NCBI RefSeq assembly: GCF_040712315.1
Contig: NC_134013.1
Span: forward strand, 13,179,001 to 13,243,000
Reading direction: 5' to 3'
DNA from: Castanea sativa
Lineage: Eukaryota; Streptophyta; Magnoliopsida; Fagales; Fagaceae
Length of the DNA: 64,000 nt
Shown here piece after piece: positions 10,970 to 23,774 of the stretch. A model generated the notes under the pieces. That model was not told where the DNA came from. It saw only the letters and a list, made by a program, of their open reading frames with translations, and made no database searches. Positions within the stretch are counted from its first letter, which is position 1; the number at the start of each line of letters is the position of its first letter. Made by a program: the position numbers and the translations under genes.

Positions 10970-11994
10970 ACAAAATTAAAACACTCTAACTAATAAGTCA
11001 AATAAGCACACACTTTTTTTTTTTTTTTAATGTGATAAGCAGTAAGCTCACACTTAAGAGCCAAATCTAATTCTAGTCACATACTGTTGACTTTTAGGAG
11101 GAAAATGCGGGAAAGATGTAGTAGGTTGATGATGATGATCTATGAGTATTTGATTGGTTGTATTATATATTTGAAAAAATCTAGCTGTACAAAGCTGAGG
11201 GCCGTGTATAAGAATTAGTTTATCTTAATTTTTTGTATAATTAAATATTAAGGAAATAAAATATAGTTTGAGTTAGCTGATTCCACCTTTTTTTTTTTTA
11301 GACGGCAGAGCCAATACGGCAATACCTCCTTTTTACTTTTTAGTTTGAATAAAAGTTAGAAATGTGTTGTATTGCTGATTCGAATTTAAAAATCTAATGT
11401 CGTCAAGTTTTTCGCAATTTTTTATCATAATTGTGATATGATAGGGTGTATTTAATAAATAAAAAATAAAAATTTTATACATAGTTGATGATTAATTACA
11501 CACAATTTATTTTGTCAAATTTGTAACAAAAAATTTATTAAATAATTTGTGATCTTAAAATTATTTTATTATTAATTTATAGCAAGAATCTTACGATTTA
11601 GTATTTTACTTTTTCTCACGTGTTTTCGATTTAATATTTGATTTCTACTAGCTGGCAGGTGGGCAAGGCCAAGATCCGACTCATCGCAAGTTTGCAACTC
11701 AGATTGCAACGGCTTGGGGGTGCTTTTTCCAATGCCATCAACCTTTTTTTTTTTTTTTTTTTTTTTCCAGTCTCGAACCTTTTTAGTTTGTGGTTGTCTT
11801 TTTATCTTTATCATTTTTTAATACCTAACTTTAGTTTGTTTGTTTAGTCAAAATATAACAAGAAGCTAGATAATTACAACCTGCTAAAAGATAAATAAAA
11901 AGAGGTAGACAATTACAATAATCTCCTACTTTTGTCGGCTAATTATGTTAGCAGTTCCACTCCCTACCTTATATGGGAGTAATTCTTGTTCTTA
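10970..11994. other. AT-rich intergenic DNA
   Basis: No gene or defined element is seen. Poly-T runs occur at about 11015-11028 and 11744-11766. A short GC-richer patch at 11645-11735 has no recognisable coding content. Confidence 0.4.
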
Positions 11995-13110
11995 TTATTT
12001 TTTTTATGAGAAATCTATAACTTTATTAAAATGAAGATAAATTCGATACATCTTGAATAGTACCTGACTCAATCAACGATGGATTTTTCTCAATCCATGT
12101 TACATAACTATCAATTTTATTTATTTATTTGGCATGTTTTGCCAAAAGATGATCAGGTTTAATACCTTGTCGCTTCACATGGGAGACTTGTACTAATTGA
12201 AAATCCTGAAACTTGAGAGCTACACCTGTCAGAATATTGCAAACAACCATAGGAGAAGTACATTAACCCAGTAGAGTATTGGTCACTACCTTGGAATCAC
12301 TCTTAAAGACCGCATCCCTTATACCAATATCCCACACAAAAGACACCCCGATTTCCATAGCTTTGGCCTCAATCTACAACGGGCCCAAAGGTTGAAAGAG
12401 CTTCTTACTCAATGCAACTGTGACCCTTCCTTCATCGTCACGAATTACCACCCAAACCCCAAACCCCCTAAATTTGAGTAAAAACTGTCCATCCACATTT
12501 ACCTTGTAGTTTGGAAATGTTGGCAGTGACCATGAATCATTCAACTTTATCTTCGGTTGGGCAATAACGTGGTTTGCAACCAGAAATTCAGCAAGCATGG
12601 TTCGAGGTTTTTTGCATCACCATTGGTGCCGATTGACGAGCACTCTCATATCTTACCGCATTTCTATTATGCCACATGCATCAGGCTACCATAAAAATCA
12701 TCTCCATTGTGTTATCTCCAGCATGTTGGACGAAAAGCAAGTACCAAACTAGGTCCACAAATTCCCGATATCGAACTCCTTGAGTTCCAAACACAATACC
12801 TGTTAGATCCCACACTTCCTATTCTTGCCCACACTCCCAAAAAAACACAACCACTAGTTTCTTCCCCCAGACCGCAAGCTTCACGCCTATCTTCATCAAT
12901 GACTTGCCGATGATGCAAATTCGCTTTTCTAGGGATGATATTACGACAGACTCCTCAAGCAAAAGACTTAATTTTATTTGGCAGATTCAACCCCACAATC
13001 TCCTCCAAAACGTCTTGTGTGTATTAGCATCTAAAACTCCTGTCGTACCCTTTGCTAGATTCTAAGCCACACCAAGTTTGTAGGCACTGCGAACTGTAAA
13101 CTATCCCTTT
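11995..13110 (-). pseudogene. 5-prime-truncated LINE remnant (connection region and RNase H)
   Basis: On the minus strand a broken reading frame gives the 3-prime part of a plant L1-like ORF2. A WHNRNAVRYE-type segment typical of the region before RNase H lies near 12635-12670. An RNase H-like domain follows, with YKVNVDGQF (first catalytic Asp context), GVWVVIRDDEGRVTVALSKK and a degraded FKSDSKVV and HVKRQG...LLAKHA tail down to about 12040. Stops and frameshifts interrupt it. A poly-T run at about 11997-12004 marks the A-tail of the minus-strand element. The upstream limit near 13110 is approximate. Confidence 0.65.
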
Positions 13111-14171
13111 AGTGTATAAGCCCACATTAGCCTATTATACTTAAAGGAATACTAACAATGGAATGGACATCAGCTGGAATAAAAATTTGACGTACTAGTT
13201 CTTCACAACATGCAATCGTTTGGGGATCAATGAGATCACTCATAGTAGAATGAGTGGGTATAGTGGCAATTTCACCTACATACAACATGCGCGCGCGTGC
13301 ACACACACACACACACACACTAGCGGAGCTAACGGTCCCCCTCTCCCCCCTACTTTTATAAAATATTTATTACAACCTTATAAGTTACTTACCAAATCTT
13401 AAATAATCTTAAGATTTACATACCCCCCCCCCCCCAGGAAAGGATTTTAAAATAAAACCTATTAGGTTAATCCCTCCACAAATTCAATTTGAAGTCACTC
13501 AAAATTTATAAATGGTTAGAAATTAAGATATACCCAAATAAAAATTACAAAAAACCTATAAAAAAATAGCATTTTATAGCAAATCAAACTTTGCCAAATC
13601 AATTTCTCAAAAAAAAAAAAAAACTTTGCCAAATCAGTCATACCACCAAAATAAATACACACAATACATTCCAAATCTAATTCCTTTTCAATGCTCCTTA
13701 AAAAAAAAAAACTATTTTATGCCACTAATCCACTGCAACCATGCTGCTTGCCATTCTTTTCCGCTCCTTGTCCATATTTTCGATGATTGGCGTTGCTGCT
13801 TAATGCTTATTCTCCCTCTAGATCTGAGTCATCTAACTATAGAGTTGTTTTTCTACAATGGTATCTTTCTCACTTTCTCTCTCTCTGGCCTTCTTTTTGT
13901 ATTGTGTAGTGTATATGCTTGATCACACCTCATACTAGTCAAAAGTGTGCATACTAACTTTAGCCATTGTAGCGTGCCAGGTGTAGTGATTTACTATTGT
14001 TTGGCTTCTATTTTTTTTTTTTAATTTATTAAATTTCAGAAAGTGGTTTCCTGCTCGTATATTGCTAGATGCATCTGTAATAATTTAATATATTTTTAGT
14101 CAAATATAATGATATAATGATATGCTATATTTTTTTTGGTAAACATTATATGGTCTTATTTGTTTAGAACC
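13111..14171. other. intergenic DNA with CA and poly-C tracts
   Basis: A (CA)n run lies at about 13301-13320, preceded by gcgcgcgtgc, and a poly-C tract at about 13423-13436. The remainder is AT-rich with poly-A patches. No gene is seen. Confidence 0.45.
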
Positions 14172-14469
14172 AATTATACATAATTTTTACTCATGCCTCC
14201 AAAAAGTAAAATATAGGAGATTATTTCTAAATGCTGCATCAACAAAGAGTGTCATCGACCTAATTTAACGGAAACCAATACTAGAAGGTATTGGATACAG
14301 TAGTTCTTGGTAGGGGGCAGTGCTTACACTTCTCTCCACTGTAGTATTGAGTTTCCCTTCTTTGCGAAGGATGTTGTGGTCCCTCTAGTAACATCGCTAC
14401 TAGGAGGGTGTTGGTTTTTCTCTTGTCTTATTTTGGAGCGAGGTGTGTTCTGTTGGTCAGTAAGTTAGA

Positions 14470-15998
14470 ATGGAGGACTTAACGAATAGGTGGAGTCGTC
14501 TCTCACTAATAGAGGTGGAGGACGCGAAGGTGGATCTCACGAGGGACAAGAAGACAACGGGCGTTGTTTTGGCTGCTAAATTCTTTACCCAGAGGAATGT
14601 TAATGTTAAGGTGGTGGCTAAGACCTTCCGACCAATATGGTGAACTAGGGGGAATTTTGAGGTGTGTGAGGGCAAAGATAACGTTCTACTGATTGTGTTT
14701 GAGATGGAAGCGGATGCGGAGAAGGTCGTTTAGGGGCAACCTTAGGCGTTTGATAGGCATTTGGTGGCGGTGCAGCAATACGATGGGTCGGTACTAGTCC
14801 AGGACCTAGTTTTCAAGACAACCACCTTCTGGGTTCAAATCTATAATCTCCCTTTTCAATTATTAACAATTGAAGTGGAGCTTAGTATTGGTGAGACCAT
14901 TGGATCAGTGCGACGGCCAAAGGATTTCGGAGAGATGAAAGGTGGAAATTTCATGAGGGTTAGAGTAGAGTTTGATATCACAAAACCTTTGTGCAGGGGG
15001 AGGAAAATATCATGGGATCATTCAAGGGAGAGTTAGGCAGCGTTTATGTATGAGCGGCTACCAAATATATGCTACTGGTGTGGGCTTGTCTCACACGACG
15101 ATAAGGACTGCATTTTGTGGCTAAATAGTAAGGGTTCGTTATGGATTAAGGAACAACAGTTTGGACCTTGGATTAGAGCTCCTCAATTCAACCATGGGAG
15201 AAAATCAATTGTTAAGGTACAAGGTTACAATCAACTAGGAAGGGCGAAGTCGCAATCGGAGGTTTCCAAAGAAGTGCAAACGGGTTAGACAATGATGGAC
15301 AGTTGGATAAGAACTGATATCACGATCCCAGGTGCAAAAAAGCTAGTATTTGAAATAGGGACAACGGCGTCGAGGAAGGTAAACAGCGGAGGCATTGAGT
15401 ATAGGGTTGGTGGACGTGTGCATGAAGAGGATGTACGGGAATCATGAAGCATATCCCGGGTTTCGAGGAAACTTGAAATGATATTGATGATGATATCCAT
15501 AAAGAGCCTAGGATCCTAAATTCAAAGGCTGCTGCTACTGAAATAACGGCAAATCAGATTGACAGTAGCTCTAATCAGATTGGCATCGAAGTTATGGAGG
15601 ATGATCCGGTTTGGGAAAATCAAGTACATGATCTGAATGGAAAGCAGATGGTTTCAAATGCTAATGCAATGATCATTGGAGCTGAATTCAATATGGGCTG
15701 GGATGGCACGGGCTTGAAAGGGGTGAAAAATAAAAATAGGCCCAGTAAGTGTGGAAGTAAAGGGAAACAACAAATAAAGCCCAATATTGTACCAAGGGGG
15801 TCAAGAAGTGAAGTATCAAATAAGGGGGCTATGGGCTTAAGTGAGGGGACGTGGAAAAGAAGGGTGACACAAAGCCCATGCACTAATGTAGACCCATCAT
15901 TGGGTGTTGAGATTGGTTTGAAGAGAAAGCCTGAGGGTTTTAACATAGACGTAGTTAACATGAAAACGTATGACAAGAAGAAGAAGGTGGCCGAATAA
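14470..15998 (+). pseudogene. LINE-A ORF1: DUF4283 plus CCHC zinc knuckle
   Basis: The frame from ATG 14470 starts MEDLTNRWSRLSL, the usual start of plant LINE ORF1. It holds a DUF4283-like domain (about 14520-15010; TTFWVQIYNLPFQLL and IGSVRRPKDFGEM recognisable). A CX2CX4HX4C zinc knuckle follows (about 15070-15111, CYWCGLVSHDDKDC), then a low-complexity basic tail to 15998. In-frame stops at 14641, 14731 and 14743 and others near 15034 and 15289 break it. The protein would normally bind element RNA. A canonical zinc knuckle survives despite the stops. Confidence 0.8.
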
Positions 15999-16059
15999 AA
16001 TAATGACGCGGGAATGGCGGAGGTTGCTGGGAAACCTAGCTGAGACCAATGAGTCTCTT

Positions 16060-16760
16060 GAGTTTGAATTGCTGGGGGCTTAGGAACTTTCGGACAGTTA
16101 AAGCCTTAAAAAAAGGCGGTAAATAAAGAAAAGCCCAACATTGTCTTCTTGATGGAGACAAAGTCGAACAGAGAGTGGATGGAGAAAGTAAAAGAGCGGT
16201 GTAAGTTGAAGCATGGCTTAGTCGTTCCTAGTGATGGAAGAAAAGGCAGTCTAGCTATGTTGTGGAAGGATGATATCACAGTGGAAGTTAAAACATATTC
16301 TCAAGAACACATCGACGCATGGATAGAAGGTGGATGGGATGGAGGCTGCTGGCATCTTACAGGGTTTTATGGCAACCTCGATATAGTGAAAAGACCAAAG
16401 TCATGGGCCAAGTTAAAATCCCTCAAGGGCATGTCGTCGCTGCCTTGGCTCGCTATTGGTGACTTCAATGAAATTATCGATCTCACAGAGAAGGAAGGAG
16501 GGCGAGCAAGACCGAGGAGGCAAATTGAGAATTTTATAGATGCCATAAATCATTGTGGTTTTAGGGAGGTGGCATTCACAGGGCCGAAATACACTTGGTG
16601 GTACCAAAGGTCAGATGGCACACAAATCCAAGAAAGGCTTGACAGGACGCTGGCCAATAAGGAATGGATGGATTTGTTCCCCACAGCTAAACTTCACCAT
16701 CTTTCTTCATCATCATCAGACCACTCACCTATCTCACTTCATCTTGTGCCAAAAAAGTAG
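16060..16760 (+). pseudogene. LINE-A ORF2 endonuclease domain
   Basis: This is an exonuclease/endonuclease/phosphatase-type (APE) domain that would nick target DNA for target-primed reverse transcription. The first segment (about 16060-16140) is frameshifted but still shows LNCWGLRNFRTVKAL-like remains of the SWNCRGLGN start. The open part from 16149 carries METKSN (metal-binding Glu), WLAIGDFNEI (Asp and Asn of the active site), TWWYQRSDGTQIQERLDR and SSDHSPI (catalytic Asp-His). It stops at 16758 before the reverse transcriptase begins in another frame. Confidence 0.85.
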
Positions 16761-16789
16761 AAGAAGAAAATGAAGAAGACATTTAGATT

Positions 16790-18840
16790 TGAATCAATGT
16801 GGTTGAAGGATAGTATATGCGAGGATATTGTCAAAGCTGCATAGGAAGAGGGGTTACATGCAAGTACGAAGGGTGTTCTGAAGAGTTGTTTAAAGCATTG
16901 TCGACATGACTTAGATGCATGTAATAAGGAAGAGTTTGGCCATGTGGGAAGAAAAATTGCTAATCTCCAAAATAAACTAGAACGGTTGGAATTACAACCA
17001 CCTAGTTCAAACATGACTATGGCGACAACGTCCACTAGAACTGATCTAAACTGTTGGTTGGAGAAAGAGGATGAGATGTGGTGCTAAAGATCAAGATTAA
17101 ACTGGTTTCAAGTGGGTGATAGAAATACTAGCTTTTTTCATGCAAAAGCTTTGGCAAGATACCAAAAGAATTATATTGAAGGGTTAGTTGATGATCAGGG
17201 TAGGTGGCAGGAGGATGAGTCGAAGATAGAGGAGGTGGTTGTGGCCTATTTTGACAAGCTCTTTACTTCAAGCAAGCTAGATGACTTCACCAAAATCCTA
17301 CATGCAATCCAACTGAAAGTGACAGCTGTCATGAATGATGATCTGACCCGAGCTTATATGGCACAGGAAATTAGAGTGGCTCTGAAGCAGATGTATTTCC
17401 TTAAAGCCCCAGGCCCCGACGATATGCCTTCTATATTTTTCCAACATTTCTGGAGTACTTGTGGTGAAGTTGTAACAAGCACAGTCTTAGGTTTCCTCAA
17501 TCATGGTATGTCCCCTCAAAATTTTAATAAAACTCATATTGTGCTTATCCCAAAAATTAAAGAACTAAAACAAGTTTCCGAATATAGGCCAATCAACCTT
17601 TGTAATGTAGTTTATAAGATAGCCTCTAAAGCAATAGTTAACATACTGAAAAAATTCCTCCCATCCATTATTAGTGACACCCAAAGTGCTTTTGTGCATG
17701 GAAGGTTAATCACGAAAAATGTATTGATAGCTTTTGAGACCATGCATCACATTAGTTAGAAAAAAAGGAGGTAGAATGGGTGAGATGGCCATAAAACTTT
17801 GAGTAAGGCTTATGATAGAGTAAAGTGGGCTTGTTTGGAGAAAATAATGGAAAAATTGGGTTTTGATGTTAAATAGAGGAAGTTGATCATGCAATGTGTC
17901 ACCACTGTATCTTATGCAATCAAGATCAATGGTTGCCCTAGGGGTTGCACTATTCCTTCTAGGGGTATCCGTTAAGGAGACCTCCTATCACCTTACTTGT
18001 TCCTGTTGTGTGTAGAAGGGTTATCAGCATTGATTATAGCTTCAGCTTGCAATGGCAGCATGGAAGGGATTGCTATATGCCTTGGGGGACCTACGCTCTC
18101 CCATCTTGTAGATGATAACCTCATTTTGTGCAAAGCATCACTAGGGGAATGCGGCTTATTACAAAGAGTCTTGGAGGTCTATGAACAAGCCTCTGGATAG
18201 TAGCTGAATAGAGCAAAAACCTCCTTATTCTTTAGCAGTAATACCCCCAAGGAGATCCAAGAGGAGATTTAAAGAAGATTTGGTGCTCAAGCAATCAAAC
18301 AACATGAGAAGTATCTAGGTTTGCCGTCACTTGTGAGCAGGAACAAAAGAAGCACTTTTAATGATATAAAGGAGAAACTTGGTAGGAAATTGTCTAGATG
18401 GAAAGAGAAGATGTTATCCAAAGCTGAAAAAGAAGTTTTGATCAAAGCAGTGGCCTTTGCTATACCAACATACACTATGAGTTGCTTTAAATTTCCAGAC
18501 ACCCTTTATGATGAGTTGATAGCTATGATAAGGAAGTTTTGGTGGGGCCAAAGGAAGGATGAAAACAAAAATCCCTTGGCTGAGTTAGGGAAAAATGTGT
18601 AAACCAAAGTCAAATGGAGGTATGGGTTTCAAGAACCTAAAACTTTTTAATTTGGCTTTGTTGGCGAAACAAGGGTGGAGACTCCAAGTCGGCCATGATT
18701 CTCTAGTTTATAGAGTTTTGAAGGCGAAATACTTCCCAAGGTGTGATTTTATTCATGCTTCAATTGGCAACAATCCATCATACACGTGGCGTAGCATTAT
18801 GGCAGCTCAATCACTAGTCAAAGAGGGTTTGAGGTGAAGG
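16790..18840 (+). pseudogene. LINE-A ORF2 reverse transcriptase
   Basis: The recognisable order is GDRNTSFFHAKA (about 17112), the LKAPGPDDMPSIFFQHFW block (about 17400-17450), IVLIPKIKE and YRPINLCNVVYKIASK. Then come degraded SKAYDRVKWACLEK (about 17800), RGIR*GDLLSPYLFLLCVE (about 17965), LVDDNLILCKA (about 18110), KYLGLPSL (about 18310) and MSCFKFPDTLYDELIAMIRKFWWG (about 18480-18550). The catalytic FADD box survives only as VDD, with a residue lost before it. In-frame stops occur at 17757, 17974, 18198 and 18246, among others. Confidence 0.85.
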
Positions 18841-20174
18841 GTTGGAAATGGGGCAAGTATTTGCATTTGGAAGGATAGGTGGTTACCTAGCCTATCAACA
18901 CATAGAATAATTTCCCTAAGACTCTTCCTACATTCAGATGCCTGGGTGCAAGAGTTGATTAATGGTGCTACTGCTGAGTGGCATACCGAGGTAATTGACA
19001 CGTTGTTCCTACCACACGAGGCTAATGTTATTAAAAGCATACCCATTAGTTATTGGCTGCCACCTAATAAACTCATTAGGTCGGAAACAAGGAATGGGTT
19101 ATTCACGGTGCGAAGTGCATATAAGCTGGCTGTGACTCGGTCCTTATCACCTAATAGAGGCACTTCCTCAGATGCCAGCAACTTGAACGTTTTTGGAGAA
19201 GGATATGAAGCATCCCAGTACCACATAAAATCCGTCACTTGGTGTGGAGAGCATGCCACAATTCCCTGCCGACGAAGGACAATCTATTGCGTCATAGGAT
19301 AATCTAGGAAGAGCGATGCGAGGATTGTAAAGGGGCGTCGGAGACAGTGGTTCATGTCCTTTGGGGGTGTCCGAAAGCAAAGGAGGCCTGGGAGTGTTCC
19401 AAGTTGATGTTATTGAGCACCGATGAAGCGAAGTTGTCTTTGGAGGACGTTATGTGGAAGTTGCTGATGAATGAAGACATGGGAGAGGATCACATAGCGC
19501 AGGTAGTCACTACTGCATGGGCACTGTGGCACAATCGTAAAGAGGTGAGGTGTGGTGGTGTAAGGAAGTCAAGGCAGCAAATATTTAGATGGGCGTCAAA
19601 CCATCTTAGGGAGTACAGGGCGGCGATTGCACAAGATAACCCAGTAGCTTCCATGACTCAGCAAGGTGTGGTGTGGGCTCCTCTGTGGGGTGGGCAGTTC
19701 AAAATTAACGTTGATGGGGCAATTTTTACGAAGCAGAAAGCAGTGGGAGTTGGGGTGGTAATTAGAGATAGTGAAGGTTGGCTTGAAGCAACTCTAAGCA
19801 AGAAAATCCCAGTACCATTAAGCGCAGCTGAGGCAGAAGCAAAGGCCTTTGAAGTGGGTTTGCTCTTTGCTAAGGAGGTCAGCGTACGTGATGTTATTCT
19901 GAAAGGTGATTCTATGATAATTAATAATGCTCTCTGTAACTATTCTCTAGCCCCATCTTCAATTGCTGCTATGGTCCAAGGTATTCAAGACGTCAGTGGA
20001 GATTTTCGAAGTGTAGGATGTTCTAATGTTAGGAGACAAGGAAACTTACCAGCCCATATATTAGCAAAGTATGCGTCTAGCATGACTAACTATGTTGCGT
20101 GGATTGAAGAGGACCCTTGCTGTATCATGCAAGCTCTTGTCTGTGATGTAAACTCTCTTTCAAAGATGCAATAA
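18841..20174 (+). pseudogene. LINE-A ORF2 C-terminal part: zf-RVT-like and RNase H
   Basis: The region after RT includes the frame at 18946-19302 (SYWLPPNKLIRSETRNGLFTV, degraded zinc-binding region) and a long frame at 19347-20174. The latter begins VHVLWGCPKAKEAWE, passes WALWHNRKEVR and ends in an RNase H-like domain: FKINVDGAIF (catalytic Asp), GVGVVIRDSEGWLEATLSK, AAEAEAKAFEVGL (Glu), LKGDSMII (Asp) and NVRRQGNLPAHILAKYA (His region). This 275-codon stretch is the best-preserved part of the element. It ends in TAA a few bases before the A-tail. Confidence 0.85.
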
Positions 20175-20222
20175 AAGCTTTACCTATCTTTCCCAAAAAA
20201 AAAAAATTATAAATAATTTTAA

Positions 20223-20330
20223 TACAATAAAAGAACATTAGACATAACTTTATTGAGTTTATTGAGTTAAAACTCAATCAGTAAAATAATACATTTGTTT
20301 TGGGTGACAAATTTTTTCAATACTTAGTTT

Positions 20331-20370
<40 letters not shown>

Positions 20371-22426
20371 TGAAATAGAGCACGCCAAGTGGTCTATGGT
20401 GGCAATGTGGGAGCCACGTGGCACGCATGGGATATGGGGACGACTTTGAGGTCTTGTTGACACCTCGCAAGTAGCATCAACTAAGAAAGAATCAACTAAA
20501 GAGGTGAATGCCTTCGGGTAGTTATGCAACATAGGGACCCAGATTGCAACGTTAATTTAGATCATTTCATATCCATACAATTTTTTTTTTAATAATACTA
20601 ATTTATAATGTTAATATGAGAAACATCTATATTGAAAACTACACGTTGATATGTCAACAAGCATTGTGCAAGGAACATGGCTTGTGTCTAGTGTTTAGTT
20701 TTGCTAGACACGTTAGAATGCGTACATGTGTTCAAAAAATGAACACGTGTCCACATCTCAACGTTTTTGGTGAAACTGGACACCAGACACAAGCTCATCC
20801 CTTATACATGCCTTTCATTAATTAAACAAAGGTAAAATTCATGATTCATTGATTGTTCAGTTTACATATGCATGTTTATAAAAAAATCGATTCTAGACAC
20901 CGAATACAAGCTCATCCCTTGTACATGCATTTCATAAATTAAATAAAGGTAAAATTCATGATTCTTTGATTGTATAGTTTTCGTAAAAATAATATATTCA
21001 AATTATATATATTAAACTGATTGGGCTATTTGGGGTTTTCTTTAGTTTAATATGGAAGGTTGTCTTGGATGACCAATAATCTCAAAATAGGGATTGAAAG
21101 TTAGAATTGATGGCATCTATGGGTTTGTGTTTTGTGCGATATTCTAATGTTTTGCGATTTATAATATTGATATGTAGTTGGTGGGACTCGAAATTTGTTT
21201 TAGCGTATTATTTTGAATGCTTGCTGACATATGGGACATTGGATTTACACCAAAAAAAAAAAAAAACACTTACGAGAGTTATTGGGTGTATTTTAATCCC
21301 GAACCAGTTCCCAAAAGAGACTATCAAAGCCAAATTCCTATTAAAAAGTTTTTTTTTTCCCCAAAATCCAAACCTATTATTTGTTGTATCCAAGTGAATT
21401 GACATATGGCTCAAAAGAGTTGAAAGATTTTTCTTTCGGAATCCAATAATATTGGAGAATGATAGATGAAGTAATAGTAACTTATTCCCCCTCCAAAACA
21501 ACAATGTAAGAAATAGATGAGGGTTGTTATTAGTAACAAACGAAAAATGACATCTTGTAAAAGTTTGGAAGTATGTTCGATTTTCTTTAAATTAATGAAT
21601 TGATTGTAATAAGGTTTAATATTTGGTTTAGATGTTAATTTACATGGTTTATCTTTAAGCATATCCACAACATGTTTGAAAAATGCTCTTGGTTTACATG
21701 AATTCATGCGTTCTTACTAAATTCTCACTCCATATAACTTCTATAAGTTTTGTTAGATCACCGTAATATACGAACTTCCTTTGAGCAGGTTTTATTTAAG
21801 CTTTTTTAAAAAAAAATTTATTTTTAGAGAGTTTCAACTTATGACATCTGCTTCCGAAGATAGTTTTTTTATTATTAGACCAAGACATCAATAAATTTTT
21901 GACGTAAGTGGAGATTGGACCCAGTTTTTTTATACAACTATCAGAGACTTTACTAGAAGTTTTATCTAAGCTTAGTGGAGTTTAGGAGGAGATGATTTTA
22001 GTCTTGAATAGTATCGCTTTTCTACTTTAGTAGATTTTTTCTTAATTCTGTTGAGATTTTTTTAATTTAAAATTTAATTGCTGATAGTTGAACTTTTGAT
22101 GTAAACAGATATTTCCCCCCCTTTCGTGAACTTGTGTTATTTTTATATTTGGTAGATTATATAATTTCCTCATAATTTGTGGTGATTTCAAATTAAATTC
22201 TAAAATTTTAATTAAAACAATAAACTGTTTAAATCTTTCAATCCATGATCTCAATGAGTCCCTATCAACTAAAAGCAAATTAAAAAAAAAAATCTATGTA
22301 AAATTATATGACATTTGTTACACTAACTATCTTTTAGTTATTATACTAAAAAACTCATAATAAAATTAATATCATATAAGCTTATGTCATGCTAAAACCA
22401 TATCATATCATGTTGTTATACACGCC
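20223..22426. other. AT-rich intergenic DNA with local duplications
   Basis: A (TA)n run lies at about 20333-20364. A diverged tandem duplication of about 90 bases with a 117-base period lies at 20780-20985: aagctcatccctt recurs at 20791 and 20908, each followed by taaaggtaaaattcatgatt. I see no gene; the short open frames lack domains. Confidence 0.45.
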
Positions 22427-22793
22427 AAGGTTATCAAGATTAGGATCTTATGTAGGATCATGTGAGGTAGGTGAGATCATAAACAGGGACGGACCCAGAA
22501 TTTTTAAGCTAGCGAGGATTAGAGCATAAAGAAAAAAAAAAACTCCAAATAGACATCTATATAGTATTAAAAATTATAAATACACAAAATCGTTATTTCT
22601 AAATACATTAAGATATAATTATCTACCAATAAAGACAAAAACAAAAACAAAATAATGTTTTTTTTAATACTAAGCTAGCTAGGATTATTTTTTGAAGTTA
22701 AAGCATTCATAATCGTGGTGCTAAAATTTTTTAACTTTTAGTACCTCAGAAAACTATTTTATCTATTTACCAGCTCACTTTACAATACACTTA

Positions 22794-23741
22794 GAGCATT
22801 CTCATTAGCTGTTTCATAAAAAAAATGTCATTTTGACACACCAAAAGCCTACTTTATGATTTTACCACATCATTTTACAATATTCCATTCATCAGATGTT
22901 TTATCTTTCAATTTTATATATTAAAATAATATTTACTACACATTAAATAATATATTATCTCAAATCCCAGCCAATATACAAACACCCAACTTAGTGGCAG
23001 TTGCCACCAACCAACCAACAACCACCGCTACAACCACCACCAACAGCAAATCAACTGCCACAAATTACACTCACAATCACCGGATCCTCTAACAAATTCT
23101 AAATCCAAAAATCCCAACAAAAGAGAAAAATTGAAAAAAAAGCTCAACCAACCAAAAAAATAGAGAATAAAACGCCGACCCAAACTCAACCAACAATCGG
23201 TGACGGCTATGGAGGTCGGCAGCGAGATTGGCGGTGAGGACTAGCGAGATCGGCGGCGAGGACTGGCGAGATTGGCAGTGGCACTGGTGAGACCAAAGGA
23301 GTAATCGGCGGCAAGTTCAGAGGAGAGATAAGCGAGATCAGAGGCAAGATCGGACTTTAGGGGATGAGTAGGGAGGACGGTGATGGAGCTTGATTGGACA
23401 CTGGCATGGTGTTGGTTCTTGATTGTTAATGTCCAATTGGAAGGATTGATGGAGAGGATGAGAGGTTGAGAGAGTGAATTAGAGGTTGGGAGGATTGATG
23501 GAGAGGAAGAAAGGATGAGAGAGTGAATCAGATGTCACGGTGAGAGAAGAGAGAGAAAAGTGGAATAAATAAATATTAAAAAGTTTTGGCATTTTCATTC
23601 GTATTGTGCCAAAGATAAGAGTGTACTGCAACATGTCTCAAAATTTTGACACATTTAACACATCTCATGATACTCTATTTTTGGTGTTTGGTGTGCCAAA
23701 TGCCAAATATTTGGCATTTGGTACATCTGATGAGAATGCTC
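22794..23741. mobile_element. Tourist/Harbinger-like MITE with TTA duplication
   Basis: The left end reads GAGCATTCTCATTAGCTGTT and the right end, in reverse complement, GAGCATTCTCATCAGATGTA. TTA flanks it at 22791-22793 and 23742-23744. The interior is compositionally split: AT-rich ends around a GC-richer core (about 22980-23420) with repeated gcgagatcggcggc-type units. No transposase is seen. Confidence 0.75.
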
Positions 23742-23774
23742 TTAATATCAAATGTTCTATTTTTTTATTACTTC

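Larger units (their letters stand above)
14190..20204 (+). mobile_element. degenerate full-length plant L1-like LINE (LINE-A)
   Basis: ORF1 (nucleic-acid-binding) and ORF2 (endonuclease, reverse transcriptase, zf-RVT-like, RNase H) occur in canonical order on the plus strand, followed by an A-tail at about 20194-20206. A possible 18-bp target duplication, AATTATAcATAATTTTtA, sits at 14172-14189 and 20205-20222 with two differences; both copies are AT-rich, so this is suggestive only. Multiple stops and frameshifts throughout both ORFs make it immobile. Confidence 0.8.

Noticed and set aside
13280..13330. gcgcgcgtgc plus (CA)n as a possible Z-DNA or regulatory site
   Set aside because: An ordinary dinucleotide microsatellite with no nearby gene.
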